Shown in pieces: positions 25,243-34,806 of a DNA stretch of 64,000 nucleotides (its first letter is position 1; each line of letters starts with the position of its first letter). Under the pieces are notes generated by a model. The model saw only the letters and a list, made by a program, of their open reading frames with translations, was not told the DNA's origin and made no database searches. This stretch comes from Rodentibacter haemolyticus (lineage in GTDB: Bacteria; Pseudomonadota; Gammaproteobacteria; Enterobacterales; Pasteurellaceae): the NCBI RefSeq assembly GCF_015356115.1, contig NZ_CP063056.1:124001-188000 (forward strand). Direction: 5' to 3'. The translations under genes were made by a program, and so were the position numbers.

Positions 25243-28200
25243 CTTCAACTGCAGCATCAATTGCTTCAACAGCAGCATCAACAGCGTCAACCGCTGCAAG
25301 TAATGCGGCATCTTCCGCATCGGCTGCTGATAATTCTGCAAGTGCGGCTTCAACTTCTGCTTCTGCAGCAGATAGCTCTGCAAGCGCAGCTTCATCTTCT
25401 GCCTCTGCAGCAGATAGCTCTGCGAGCGCTGCTTCAACTTCTGCTTCTTCAGCAAGTAACTCTGCAAGTGCCGCTGCATCTTCTGCTTCGGCTGCAAGTA
25501 CTTCTGCAAGCGCTGCTTCAACGTCTGCTTCTGCAGCAGATAGTTCTGCAAGTGCGGCTTCAACTTCTGCATCTGCAGCAAACAGCTCTGCAAGTGCGGC
25601 TTCAACTTCTGCCTCTTCAGCAAGTAACTCTGCAAGTGCCGCTACATCTTCTGCTTCGGCTGCAAGTACTTCTGCAAGTGCAGCTTCAACTTCTGCTTCT
25701 GCAGCAAACAGCTCAGCAAGCGCAGCTTCAACTTCTGCATCTGCAGCAAATAGCTCAGCTAATATAGCTTCAACTGCAGCATCAATTGCTTCAACAGCAG
25801 CATCAACAGCGTCAACCGCTGCAAGTAATGCGGCATCTTCCGCATCGGCTGCTGATAGTTCTGCAAGTGCAGCGTCAACTTCTGCATCTGCAGCTGATAG
25901 CTCTGCGAGCGCTGCTTCAACCTCTGCATCTGCAGCAAACAGCTCCGCAAGCGCAGCTTCATCTTCTGCTTCTGCAGCAAATAGCTCCGCAAGCGCGGCT
26001 TCAACCTCTGCATCTGCAGCAGATAGCTCTGCGAGCGCTGCTTCAACCTCTGCATCTGCAGCAAACAGCTCAGCTAATATAGCTTCAACTGCAGCATCAA
26101 TTGCTTCAACAGCAGCATCAACAGCGTCAACCGCTGCAAGTAATGCGGCATCTTCCGCATCGGCTGCTGATAATTCTGCAAGTGCGGCTTCAACTTCTGC
26201 TTCTGCAGCAGATAGCTCTGCAAGCGCAGCTTCATCTTCTGCCTCTGCAGCAGATAGCTCTGCGAGCGCTGCTTCAACTTCTGCTTCTTCAGCAAGTAAC
26301 TCTGCAAGTGCCGCTGCATCTTCTGCTTCGGCTGCAAGTACTTCTGCAAGCGCTGCTTCAACGTCTGCTTCTGCAGCAGATAGTTCTGCAAGTGCGGCTT
26401 CAACTTCTGCATCTGCAGCAAACAGCTCTGCAAGTGCGGCTTCAACTTCTGCCTCTTCAGCAAGTAACTCTGCAAGTGCCGCTACATCTTCTGCTTCGGC
26501 TGCAAGTACTTCTGCAAGTGCAGCTTCAACTTCTGCTTCTGCAGCAAACAGCTCAGCAAGCGCAGCTTCAACTTCTGCATCTGCAGCAAATAGCTCAGCT
26601 AATATAGCTTCAACTGCAGCATCAATTGCTTCAACAGCAGCATCAACAGCGTCAACCGCTGCAAGTAATGCGACATCTTCCGCATCGGCTGCTGATAGTT
26701 CTGCAAGTGCAGCGTCAACCTCTGCATCTGCAGCAAACAGCTCTGCAAGCGCAGCTTCATCTTCTGCCTCTGCAGCAAACAGCTCTGCAAGCGCAGCTTC
26801 ATCTTCTGCCTCTGCAGCAAACAGCTCTGCAAGCGCAGCTTCATCTTCTGCCTCTGCAGCAAACAACTCTGCAAGCGCTGCTTCAACTTCTGCATCTGCA
26901 GCAAACAGCTCTGCAAGCGCAGCTTCATCTTCTGCCTCTGCAGCAAACAGCTCTGCAAGTGCGGCTTCAACCTCTGCATCCGCAGCTGATAGTTCAGCAA
27001 GCGCTGCTTCAACTTCTGCATCTGCAGCAGATAGTTCTGCAAGTGCGGCTTCAACTTCTGCATCTGCAGCAAATAGCTCCGCAAGCGCAGCTTCAACTTC
27101 TGCTTCTGCAGCAGACAGCTCTGCAAGTGCGGCTTCAACTTCTGCATCTGCAGCAAACAGCTCTGCAAGCGCAGCTTCAACTTCTGCCTCTGCAGCAAAC
27201 AGCTCTGCAAGCGCAGCTTCAACTTCTGCCTCTGCAGCAAACAGCTCTGCAAGTGCGGCTTCAACTTCTGCTTCTGCAGCAGATAGCTCTGCAAGCGCAG
27301 CTTCATCTTCTGCCTCTGCAGCAGATAGCTCTGCGAGCGCTGCTTCAACTTCTGCTTCTTCAGCAAGTAACTCTGCAAGTGCCGCTGCATCTTCTGCTTC
27401 GGCTGCAAGTACTTCTGCAAGCGCTGCTTCAACGTCTGCTTCTGCAGCAGATAGTTCTGCAAGTGCGGCTTCAACTTCTGCATCTGCAGCAAACAGCTCT
27501 GCAAGTGCGGCTTCAACTTCTGCCTCTTCAGCAAGTAACTCTGCAAGTGCCGCTACATCTTCTGCTTCGGCTGCAAGTACTTCTGCAAGTGCAGCTTCAA
27601 CTTCTGCTTCTGCAGCAAACAGCTCAGCAAGCGCAGCTTCAACTTCTGCATCTGCAGCAAATAGCTCAGCTAATATAGCTTCAACTGCAGCATCAATTGC
27701 TTCAACAGCAGCATCAACAGCGTCAACCGCTGCAAGTAATGCGGCATCTTCCGCATCGGCTGCTGATAGTTCTGCAAGTGCAGCGTCAACTTCTGCATCT
27801 GCAGCTGATAGCTCTGCGAGCGCTGCTTCAACCTCTGCATCTGCAGCAAACAGCTCCGCAAGCGCAGCTTCATCTTCTGCTTCTGCAGCAAATAGCTCCG
27901 CAAGCGCGGCTTCAACCTCTGCATCTGCAGCAGATAGCTCTGCGAGCGCTGCTTCAACCTCTGCATCTGCAGCAAACAGCTCAGCTAATATAGCTTCAAC
28001 TGCAGCATCAATTGCTTCAACAGCAGCATCAACAGCGTCAACCGCTGCAAGTAATGCGGCATCTTCCGCATCGGCTGCTGATAATTCTGCAAGTGCGGCT
28101 TCAACTTCTGCTTCTGCAGCAGATAGCTCTGCAAGCGCAGCTTCATCTTCTGCCTCTGCAGCAGATAGCTCTGCGAGCGCTGCTTCAACTTCTGCTTCTT

Positions 28201-28990
28201 CAGCAAGTAACTCTGCAAGTGCCGCTGCATCTTCTGCTTCGGCTGCAAGTACTTCTGCAAGCGCTGCTTCAACGTCTGCTTCTGCAGCAGATAGTTCTGC
28301 AAGTGCGGCTTCAACTTCTGCATCTGCAGCAAACAGCTCTGCAAGTGCGGCTTCAACTTCTGCCTCTTCAGCAAGTAACTCTGCAAGTGCCGCTACATCT
28401 TCTGCTTCGGCTGCAAGTACTTCTGCAAGTGCAGCTTCAACTTCTGCTTCTGCAGCAAACAGCTCAGCAAGCGCAGCTTCAACTTCTGCATCTGCAGCAA
28501 ATAGCTCAGCTAATATAGCTTCAACTGCAGCATCAATTGCTTCAACAGCAGCATCAACAGCGTCAACCGCTGCAAGTAATGCGGCATCTTCCGCATCGGC
28601 TGCTGATAGTTCTGCAAGTGCAGCGTCAACTTCTGCTTCTTCAGCAAGTAACTCTGCAAGTGCCGCTGCATCTTCTGCTTCGGCTGCAAGTACTTCTGCA
28701 AGTGCAGCTTCAACTTCTGCTTCTGCAGCAAACAGCTCTGCAAGCGCAGCTTCATCTTCTGCATCTGCAGCAGATAGCTCTGCAAGCGCAGCTTCATCTT
28801 CTGCCTCTGCAGCAGACAGCTCTGCAAGTGCCGCTGCATCTTCTGCATCTGCAGCAAACAGCTCTGCAAGTGCGGCTTCAACTTCTGCTTCTGCAGCAGA
28901 CAGCTCTGCAAGCGCAGCTTCAACGTCTGCCTCTGCAGCAGATAGCTCTGCAATTTCAGCTTCTACTTCTGCAAGTTCAGCTGATAGTTC
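22618..28990 (+). repeat. Heptad stalk repeats with 315 and 525 bp macro-modules
   Basis: The stalk is a seven-residue repeat such as SASAANS-SASAAST, encoded by 21 bp units. A landmark (TAATATAGCT, inside SSANIASTAAS) occurs at 23301, 24918, 25235, 25760, 26075, 26600, 27671, 27986 and 28511. The intervals are 1617, 317, 525, 315, 525, 1071, 315 and 525 bases. All but the 317 are exact multiples of 21. The 315 and 525 modules together form an 840 bp macro-repeat present three times, almost identical by eye. The 1071 bp interval is a mosaic of other stalk segments. Confidence 0.9.
25051..25062 (+). other. Frameshift lesion in one 315 bp stalk module
   Basis: Here the text is GCAGCAGCTGAAGCTCTGCG, while the two sister modules read GCAGCTGATAGCTCTGCG. 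This is three extra bases (AGC) and one missing T, a net gain of two. By eye the rest of this 317 bp module is identical to its 315 bp sisters at 25760 and 27671. This lesion alone explains the frame change between the ESPR end and the anchor end. Confidence 0.85.
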
Positions 28991-29758
28991 TGCAAGAAAA
29001 GTTGAAAGTACAGTTAATGCTCTTGGGTTAGGACCTGCTCGTGGTGAAAATGCGACTAAATTTGGCAAAGAATCTGTTGCTGATGGCAAAAACAGCTCAG
29101 CCTTTGGCCATAAAGCAACTGCAACGGGTGAAAATAGTTCTGCGATTGGTGAAGGCTCTAAAGCAAGTGCGAAAAATGCAAGTGCATTCGGCCAAGCTTC
29201 AAAAGCAGATCATGAAAATGCAACAGCAGTAGGTCAAAATGCTCAGGCGACCTCGATTGGGGCGACTGCAATTGGTCAGAATGCTCAAGCAAATCATGAA
29301 AATTCAGTTGCATTGGGTAATAATTCAGTCACTGATCGTCCTAATACCGTATCAGTAGGTAGTCCAGGTAATGAGCGTATTATTAGCAATGTGAAAGCAG
29401 GTGTACGTGACACAGATGCAACAAATGTCGGTCAGGTAAAAGAGATGATCTCTTCTTCCGAAGGTCGTACAAACCAAAAGCTTCATCGCGTAGATCGTAA
29501 TTACCGAGCAGGGGTTGCCGGTGCAGCAGCGATTGCAAGCATCCCTCAAGCAACTAAACCGGGTGGTAGAGTATTAGGTTTAGGTGTAGGTAATCATCGT
29601 GGTGAAAGTGCGGTTGCTGTAGGTTATTCAAGAGCAACCGATAACAACAAAGTTATCCTAAAACTTGGTGCAACTGTTGACTCTCGCGGTCATTACACTA
29701 CAAGTGCAGGTATTGGATATCAATGGTAATATCTAACAATGTCTAGCATTTAATATAA

Positions 29759-29801
29759 AATCTCACTTGCGTCTTATGGCGTAAGTGAGATTCAATTTTT
29801 T
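29759..29801 (+). terminator. Terminator after adhesin gene
   Basis: AATCTCACTT (29759-29768) pairs perfectly with AAGTGAGATT (29783-29792), and the stem can extend inward imperfectly. TTCAATTTTTTA follows. The next gene starts 19 bases further on, so the glycosyltransferase genes are either read through or have their own signals. Confidence 0.75.
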
Positions 29802-29819
29802 ATTATTTAAGGATCAAAA

Positions 29820-30977
29820 ATGTCTAAAAAACCTAAAACTAAAAAATATAAAATTGGTATTACTTTTAATCTAGAAAGTAAAATTGCCGATATTTGGGCT
29901 AACGGTGCCAATCAAAACATTATTTTCTTATTTAATTTATTTAAAGCTTCAAAAATTGTAAAAGATGTTATACTTGTCTCTTGGGGGCCTGAGAAAAAAA
30001 ATACACCACCTAAAGGCTTTATGCTTGATGGGCTAGATCTTAAATTTGCTTATATTGAGGACGTAATTGATGATTTAGATGTACTCATTGAGGGAACACT
30101 TTCTATTGAGCACCAATATATGGAAAGAATGCATCAACATAATGGAAAAGTAGTCTGCTACAAAATGGGACCTGATTACATTATGGATATCGAATATTTC
30201 ATTTTCGATAAACAACCGGGTAGAACATTTAACGGTACAAAATTTGATGCAAACTGGATTATTCCGCAAAATATGAATACTTGTGAATCTTACTGTTCTA
30301 TTATGAATAGATGCAATTCTTATCAAGTACCTGCTATTTGGGAACCGCTATTCTGTGACAAAGTCATTAAACGTTTAAAAGATGAACATAATATTGAATT
30401 CGGCTATAAACCAGATCTTAATAAAAAGAAAAAACGTATTTCTTCCTTCGAACCTAATATCTTTATCTTTAAAAATTGCTTTACGCCAGTTCTAATTGTG
30501 GAACAAGCCTATCGCACTTCTCCAGAAAATATCGAACATTATTATTTATGTAATACTTATGAAAAGAGAGAACATCCTACGTTCTTTAATTTTATTGGTA
30601 GAACAGAGATCGTAAAAGATAAAATATTGACTGTAGAAGGACGTTATCAAATGCCGGATTTCCTCTCACGTTATGTTGACGTCGTATTGAGTCACCAATG
30701 GGAGAATGGCTTAAACTATGCTTACAATGATGCACTTTATGGTGGCTATCCATTTATTCATAATTCAAAATTATTACCAAAAGGTGTGGGGTATTATTAC
30801 GATCAATTTGATGCCTTTGAAGGCGCCAAAGTATTATTAGATGTCATTGAAAATCATGATAAAAATCACGAAGAATATGTTAAACGTGCAAATGACTACT
30901 TAGATTCTTTACACCCTACAAACCCTATAAACCTTCATATTTATGAAAGAGAATTAAAGCGTTTATTTGAAGAATAA
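29820..30977 (+). CDS. DUF2827-type putative glycosyltransferase
   Basis: This 385-residue cytoplasmic protein has no signal peptide or membrane segment. The start is supported by TTAAGGATCAAAAATG. From memory it fits the DUF2827 family of GT-B-like putative glycosyltransferases: an N-terminal IGITFNLESKIADIWANGANQNIIFLF, a central ESYCSIMNRCNSYQVPAIWEPLF, and a C-terminal nucleotide-sugar region VVLSHQWENGLNYAYNDALYGGYPFIHNS. Members are often found beside trimeric autotransporter genes, which fits here. Activity and sugar are unknown; I infer modification of the adhesin. The gene is AT-rich and has no uptake signal, which suggests recent arrival with its neighbours. Confidence 0.7.
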   Translation: MSKKPKTKKYKIGITFNLESKIADIWANGANQNIIFLFNLFKASKIVKDVILVSWGPEKKNTPPKGFMLDGLDLKFAYIEDVIDDLDVLIEGTLSIEHQYMERMHQHNGKVVCYKMGPDYIMDIEYFIFDKQPGRTFNGTKFDANWIIPQNMNTCESYCSIMNRCNSYQVPAIWEPLFCDKVIKRLKDEHNIEFGYKPDLNKKKKRISSFEPNIFIFKNCFTPVLIVEQAYRTSPENIEHYYLCNTYEKREHPTFFNFIGRTEIVKDKILTVEGRYQMPDFLSRYVDVVLSHQWENGLNYAYNDALYGGYPFIHNSKLLPKGVGYYYDQFDAFEGAKVLLDVIENHDKNHEEYVKRANDYLDSLHPTNPINLHIYERELKRLFEE

Positions 30978-31089
30978 TATTCATTTTAATTTATAAACGT
31001 TTACTTATTTTTATTAAAAATAAAATATTTACAAACAGTAGAACAATTCAACTCCCAGTTCTTAACTGTTTGTAAATACAAAAGGATAA

Positions 31090-32337
31090 ATGATGTCAAA
31101 GATAAAACAACCTAAACAATTAGTATTAACAGCAATTGATGATAATAATAGCATTTGGTATGAACAACTCATTCCTTTTTTATTAACCCTACAACAAACA
31201 AATTACCAAGGTGATATTGCTATTATTGAATACGGACTTTCTACTTCAAAAATTGAAGTATTAAAACAAAACGGCTGTAAAGTCTTTCCGGCAACAAATC
31301 AATACCCTCTTATTTTAATAGATCGGCAAATTTCAGCAGCAAATATTGCTAAAAAATATGGATATGATCAAATTGCATTATTAGACTGCGATATTTGGTT
31401 TCCTCAAAAATATTTTTCTTATTTTGAAGTAATAACTAAATCAACAGATCTTTTCTGTACTTATGATATTTGGAAATGTTCCTTTTTATTTGATTGCCTT
31501 GGTAAAACAAACAAAGAACAAATCAGCGAACAAATTAATCAAGTTGCAAAACAAAATGGCTATGTCTGGCAAGCAGGTGCAATTGTTGCCACTCAACAAG
31601 CCTGGTGTAGTTATGCTCACTATGTTACCTCGTTAATTAACAATAATCCTCAAGCTTTTTTGATGGTTTATGGCATTGATTCAACCGTATTAAATCTCTA
31701 TGCCGCACAAACACGGCAAGTTAGCTATCTCCCTTTGCGTTATAACTGTCCTCCAGCGTGGGGAATTAGACAAAATAATGATGGATATGGCATTTGCTTT
31801 AGTATTGAAAATGAACCGATTGAAGGACTGCATGTAACGAGAGCACATCGAAAAGGTGGAGAGTATTCTTGGCATCAATTATTTCCCGACCAATACCAAC
31901 AACTCGGCAAGAAATTACGTATAAAACCCTACACAGAATACCGTATTATCAATGAAAGCATTACCCATATTTGCCGAGAAAATATCCAACCGACAAGTGA
32001 ACTCTTATTGAAAGAGGCTTTCACCGATGGAGTGATGAATATTGATAAATCATCCAATAATGATTTACAAATTACTGCGTCAGGTTGCTCACGTTTAGTT
32101 TTTCAAAATCAATCCGAAGAAGAAGTTCAATTGTACTTTCACTGTATCCCTCCGTTAGATTTTTCATCTTGTAATAGAATTTTTTTTAAAACAGAGGGAA
32201 ATTTACATCCTTTACCGATAAATAGGAATCTCTTTATTACATTTCAGGCAGGACAAATTATAGAATTTATTACCGATGAACTTGATGTCGAAAGTAAAAG
32301 AATAACCTGGGTATTCCACAACACTAAGCTATACTAA
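31090..32337 (+). CDS. Putative GT-A fold glycosyltransferase
   Basis: This is a 415-residue cytoplasmic protein. The N-terminal two thirds resemble a GT-A nucleotide-sugar-dependent transferase: a beta strand LVLTAIDDN, then the DxD-like metal motif Asp99-Cys100-Asp101 in ALLDCDIWFP, and a later GAIVATQQAW and HVTRAHRKGG. This resembles the GT8 layout but I cannot place it in a named family. The C-terminal 100 residues form an unrecognised beta-rich tail. Two adjacent ATG codons (31090, 31093) follow AAAGGATAA; the second has the better spacing. It is probably co-expressed with the DUF2827 gene and functions with it; that is inference. Confidence 0.6.
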   Translation: MMSKIKQPKQLVLTAIDDNNSIWYEQLIPFLLTLQQTNYQGDIAIIEYGLSTSKIEVLKQNGCKVFPATNQYPLILIDRQISAANIAKKYGYDQIALLDCDIWFPQKYFSYFEVITKSTDLFCTYDIWKCSFLFDCLGKTNKEQISEQINQVAKQNGYVWQAGAIVATQQAWCSYAHYVTSLINNNPQAFLMVYGIDSTVLNLYAAQTRQVSYLPLRYNCPPAWGIRQNNDGYGICFSIENEPIEGLHVTRAHRKGGEYSWHQLFPDQYQQLGKKLRIKPYTEYRIINESITHICRENIQPTSELLLKEAFTDGVMNIDKSSNNDLQITASGCSRLVFQNQSEEEVQLYFHCIPPLDFSSCNRIFFKTEGNLHPLPINRNLFITFQAGQIIEFITDELDVESKRITWVFHNTKLY

Positions 32338-32533
32338 AGATAAGCCTACAAAATTAAAAAACATAGAATAGTTATTTCCCCTCCACTACCGATGAGTAGG
32401 ATTAAAACAATCTAAAACTTAACTTTTTGCTTATTAAGTAGATAAGTTTTATAGATAAAACTAATTCTATTCCAAATAAAAATCAGGTAATATGCACACG
32501 AATTTCAACCCCTTACAATGGAGTAAATGAGAT

Positions 32534-33214
32534 ATGGCAATGAATAATATTCTTGGATTATTTGCCCACTCACCCTTAAAACCGTTGCAGAAGCATTCCA
32601 ACAAAGTAACCGAATGCTGCGATCTTTTAATTCCCTTTTTTGAAAAAACCTTTTTAAAAGATTGGGAAAATGCGGAAAACATTCGTTTGGAGATTTCTCA
32701 ACTCGAACGTGAAGCAGATACCCTCAAGCGTGAAATCCGTTTGAAATTACCACGCGGTTTATTCTTACCTATCAATCGTACCGATTTATTGGAATTGGTT
32801 ACTCAACAAGACAAACTTGCCAACTTCGCTAAAGATATTGCTGGCAGAATGATTGGCCGTCAGCTCGGCATTCCGGAAGAAATGCAAGAAGAATTTTTAA
32901 GCTATGTTCGTCGCAGTTTAGATTCCATTCATCAGGCTCATCTCGTTATTGAAGAAATGGACGAATTACTTGAAACCGGTTTCAAAGGCCGTGAGTTAAC
33001 GCTCGTGAATAATATGATTCAAGAACTCGATACCATTGAAGATGACACGGATCAGATGCAAATAAAATTGCGCAAAATGCTTTATGGCATCGAAACCCAT
33101 TACAATCCGATCGATGTCATGTTCTTATATAAAATCATTGAATGGGTCGGCGTACTTGCCGATCAGGCACAGCGTGTAGGTTCACGCATTGAATTAATGC
33201 TGGCTCGTTCATAA
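32534..33214 (+). CDS. DUF47/PhoU-like phosphate transport regulator
   Basis: This 226-residue all-helical cytoplasmic protein belongs to the TIGR00153/DUF47 group, distant relatives of PhoU encoded next to Pit transporters. Typical segments are HSNKVTECCDLLIPFFEKTF, READTLKREIRLKLPRGLFLPINRTDLLELV and YKIIEWVGVLADQAQRVGSRIELMLARS. Acidic residues in the helical bundle are presumed to bind metal. It is 27 bases ahead of the Pit gene and is expected to regulate or assist it. Confidence 0.88.
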   Translation: MAMNNILGLFAHSPLKPLQKHSNKVTECCDLLIPFFEKTFLKDWENAENIRLEISQLEREADTLKREIRLKLPRGLFLPINRTDLLELVTQQDKLANFAKDIAGRMIGRQLGIPEEMQEEFLSYVRRSLDSIHQAHLVIEEMDELLETGFKGRELTLVNNMIQELDTIEDDTDQMQIKLRKMLYGIETHYNPIDVMFLYKIIEWVGVLADQAQRVGSRIELMLARS

Positions 33215-33241
33215 AAGATAGACAAACATAGGGAAAACACT

Positions 33242-34504
33242 ATGGAAATTATTAATCAATACGGTACATGGCTGGTGTTTATTACGGCAGCCTTTGGCTT
33301 TTTTATGGCATTCGGTATTGGTGCCAATGATGTTTCCAACTCGATGGGAACCTCTGTGGGGTCAGGCACAATCACTGCAAAACAAGCCATTATTATTGCG
33401 CTTATTTTTGAATCCGCCGGTGCTTATCTTGCCGGTGGTGAAGTAACAGAAACCATTAAAAGCGGCGTAATCGATCCTATGCAATTTGCGGATACACCGG
33501 ATATTTTGGCATTAGGTATGCTTTCTGCCCTTTTTGCCTCTGGCGCATGGCTATGTATAGCAACCAAAATGGGCTGGCCGGTTTCAGGTACACACACGAT
33601 TATCGGTGCAATTATCGGCTTTGCCTGTGTGACAATCGGACCGGGTTCCGTGGATTGGTCAAATATAGGAAGTATTGTAGGAAGCTGGTTCGTTACCCCT
33701 GTTGTTGCCGGTATTTTAGCTTATGCTATTTTTGCCAGCACACAAAAATTGATTTTCGATACGGATCAACCGCTTAAAAACGCCCAGAAATTCGGCCCTT
33801 ATTATATGGGAGTAACAGTATTTGTGCTTTGTATCGTAACCATGACCAAAGGTCTAAAGCACGTGGGCTTGAAACTTTCCAACAATGAAACGATGATCAT
33901 TTCATTACTGATAAGTGTTTTGGGTGTGATTCTCTGCTATTTCTATTTCCGTAGCAAAGCCTTTACCCAATCTGCCAGCAAAGGAAGTTTCGGTGCGGTT
34001 GAAAAAGTTTTTAGTATCTTAATGCTCTTAACCGCTTGTGCAATGGCTTTCGCTCACGGTTCCAACGATGTGGCAAATGCCATCGGTCCTCTTTCAGCGG
34101 TTGTTACCATCGTAAATGAAGGCGGTAAAATCGTTTCACAAGCACCGCTTGCATGGTGGATCTTACCGCTTGGCGCATTAGGTATTGCGGTCGGTTTAAT
34201 CACAATGGGACAAAAAGTGATGGCGACCGTAGGATCAGGTATCACCGATTTAACCCCAAGCCGTGGTTTTGCCGCACAATTTGCAACTGCAATGACCGTT
34301 GTAGTGGCTTCCGGTACGGGCTTACCGATTTCCACCACACAAACCCTTGTCGGTGCGATTTTAGGTATCGGTTTTGCTCGCGGTATCGCCGCCCTAAATT
34401 TAACGGTTATTCGTAACATTATTAGTTCATGGGTGGTCACATTGCCTGCCGGTGCATTTTTTTCAATCGTTATTTTCTATATTTTACGCGCGATCTTTCA
34501 TTAA
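33242..34504 (+). CDS. Inorganic phosphate transporter, Pit family
   Basis: This is a low-affinity phosphate (probably metal-phosphate) symporter of the inner membrane, 420 residues with about ten membrane segments. The two internal repeats each carry the family motif: GIGANDVSNSMGTSVGSG near residue 26 and AHGSNDVANAIGPLSAVV near residue 270. The segments SGTHTIIGAIIGF and STTQTLVGAILGIGF are the paired second motifs. It forms an operon with the DUF47 gene upstream. An uptake-signal dyad surrounding a repeat element follows. Confidence 0.92.
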   Translation: MEIINQYGTWLVFITAAFGFFMAFGIGANDVSNSMGTSVGSGTITAKQAIIIALIFESAGAYLAGGEVTETIKSGVIDPMQFADTPDILALGMLSALFASGAWLCIATKMGWPVSGTHTIIGAIIGFACVTIGPGSVDWSNIGSIVGSWFVTPVVAGILAYAIFASTQKLIFDTDQPLKNAQKFGPYYMGVTVFVLCIVTMTKGLKHVGLKLSNNETMIISLLISVLGVILCYFYFRSKAFTQSASKGSFGAVEKVFSILMLLTACAMAFAHGSNDVANAIGPLSAVVTIVNEGGKIVSQAPLAWWILPLGALGIAVGLITMGQKVMATVGSGITDLTPSRGFAAQFATAMTVVVASGTGLPISTTQTLVGAILGIGFARGIAALNLTVIRNIISSWVVTLPAGAFFSIVIFYILRAIFH

Positions 34505-34507
34505 TCA

Positions 34508-34750
34508 AAAGTGCGGTTAAATTGAATATCGAATTTTCAATAAGGGTAAATAATTACGGTATTATGTAGCAGTTGCACAAACTATTGCAGGGTGCCGTTA
34601 GGCGAAGGCGTAACGCACCGACAGATGAAATGGTGCGTTACGCAAAGCTCAACGGACCCTACCCAAATTATTAAATATTGGATATAAAAAAATACTCTTT
34701 GTGCAACTGATACATAATAATGAATAATCACGAACATTTAACCGCACTTT
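34508..34750. repeat. MITE-like repeat (copy C) inside an uptake-signal dyad
   Basis: AAAGTGCGGTTAAA (34508-34521) and its exact complement TTTAACCGCACTTT (34737-34750) bracket an element at 34558-34720. The element ends are GGTATTATGTAGCAGTTGCA on the left and TGCAACTGATACATAATA on the right. The core is GTGCCGTTAGGCGAAGGCGT with GGTGCGTTACGC. The flanking dyad would make a normal uptake-signal terminator for the pit gene if the element were absent. No coding sequence is present in this 302-base gap. Confidence 0.8.
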
Positions 34751-34806
34751 CTTTGTGAAAAAAAGTCTGTTAATACGACGTATGTTTGCAGAATTAAGGG
34801 AGAATT

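Larger units (their letters stand above)
22162..29729 (+). pseudogene. Giant Ser/Ala-rich trimeric autotransporter adhesin, one frameshift
   Basis: Read as one gene with a single 2-base correction, this encodes about 2,520 residues. In order: an extended signal peptide (ESPR) beginning MNKIFKVVFDRKRNTYVVVS; a small N-terminal region (about 64-155) containing TVPGTGYNWPN; a stalk of about 2,100 residues made of Ser/Ala heptads; a short YadA-like head (NSSAFGHKATATGENSSAIG and related repeats); a neck (NTVSVGSPGNERIISNVKAG); and a trimeric YadA-type membrane anchor ending GIGYQW. ESPR and anchor are in different frames (codon starts 1 and 0 modulo 3). The lesion is at about 25051-25062; downstream the Ser/Ala frame stays open to the stop at 29729. 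Because the repeats are hard to assemble, the break may be an artefact. Confidence 0.9.

Noticed and set aside
23327..28518. Several Leu/Gln-rich open frames (LLQQIALQ and similar) on both strands
   Set aside because: They are out-of-frame readings of the same 21 bp repeat, with no ribosome sites and no family features.
22618..28990. Possible CRISPR array or noncoding satellite
   Set aside because: The repeats are contiguous, in a 21 bp coding register, without unique spacers, and lie inside an adhesin gene.
24917..29089. Antisense open reading frame of 1,390 codons rich in Ala, Glu, Leu
   Set aside because: It is the mirror of the Ser/Ala repeat; its regular AELSAAEAEVEAA pattern follows from codon composition. 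The plus strand has the ESPR and the YadA anchor, so that strand is the real gene.
32338..32533. Possible small gene or RNA between the second transferase and the DUF47 gene
   Set aside because: The 196 AT-rich bases show no reading frame with a ribosome site and no clear hairpin with a T run.
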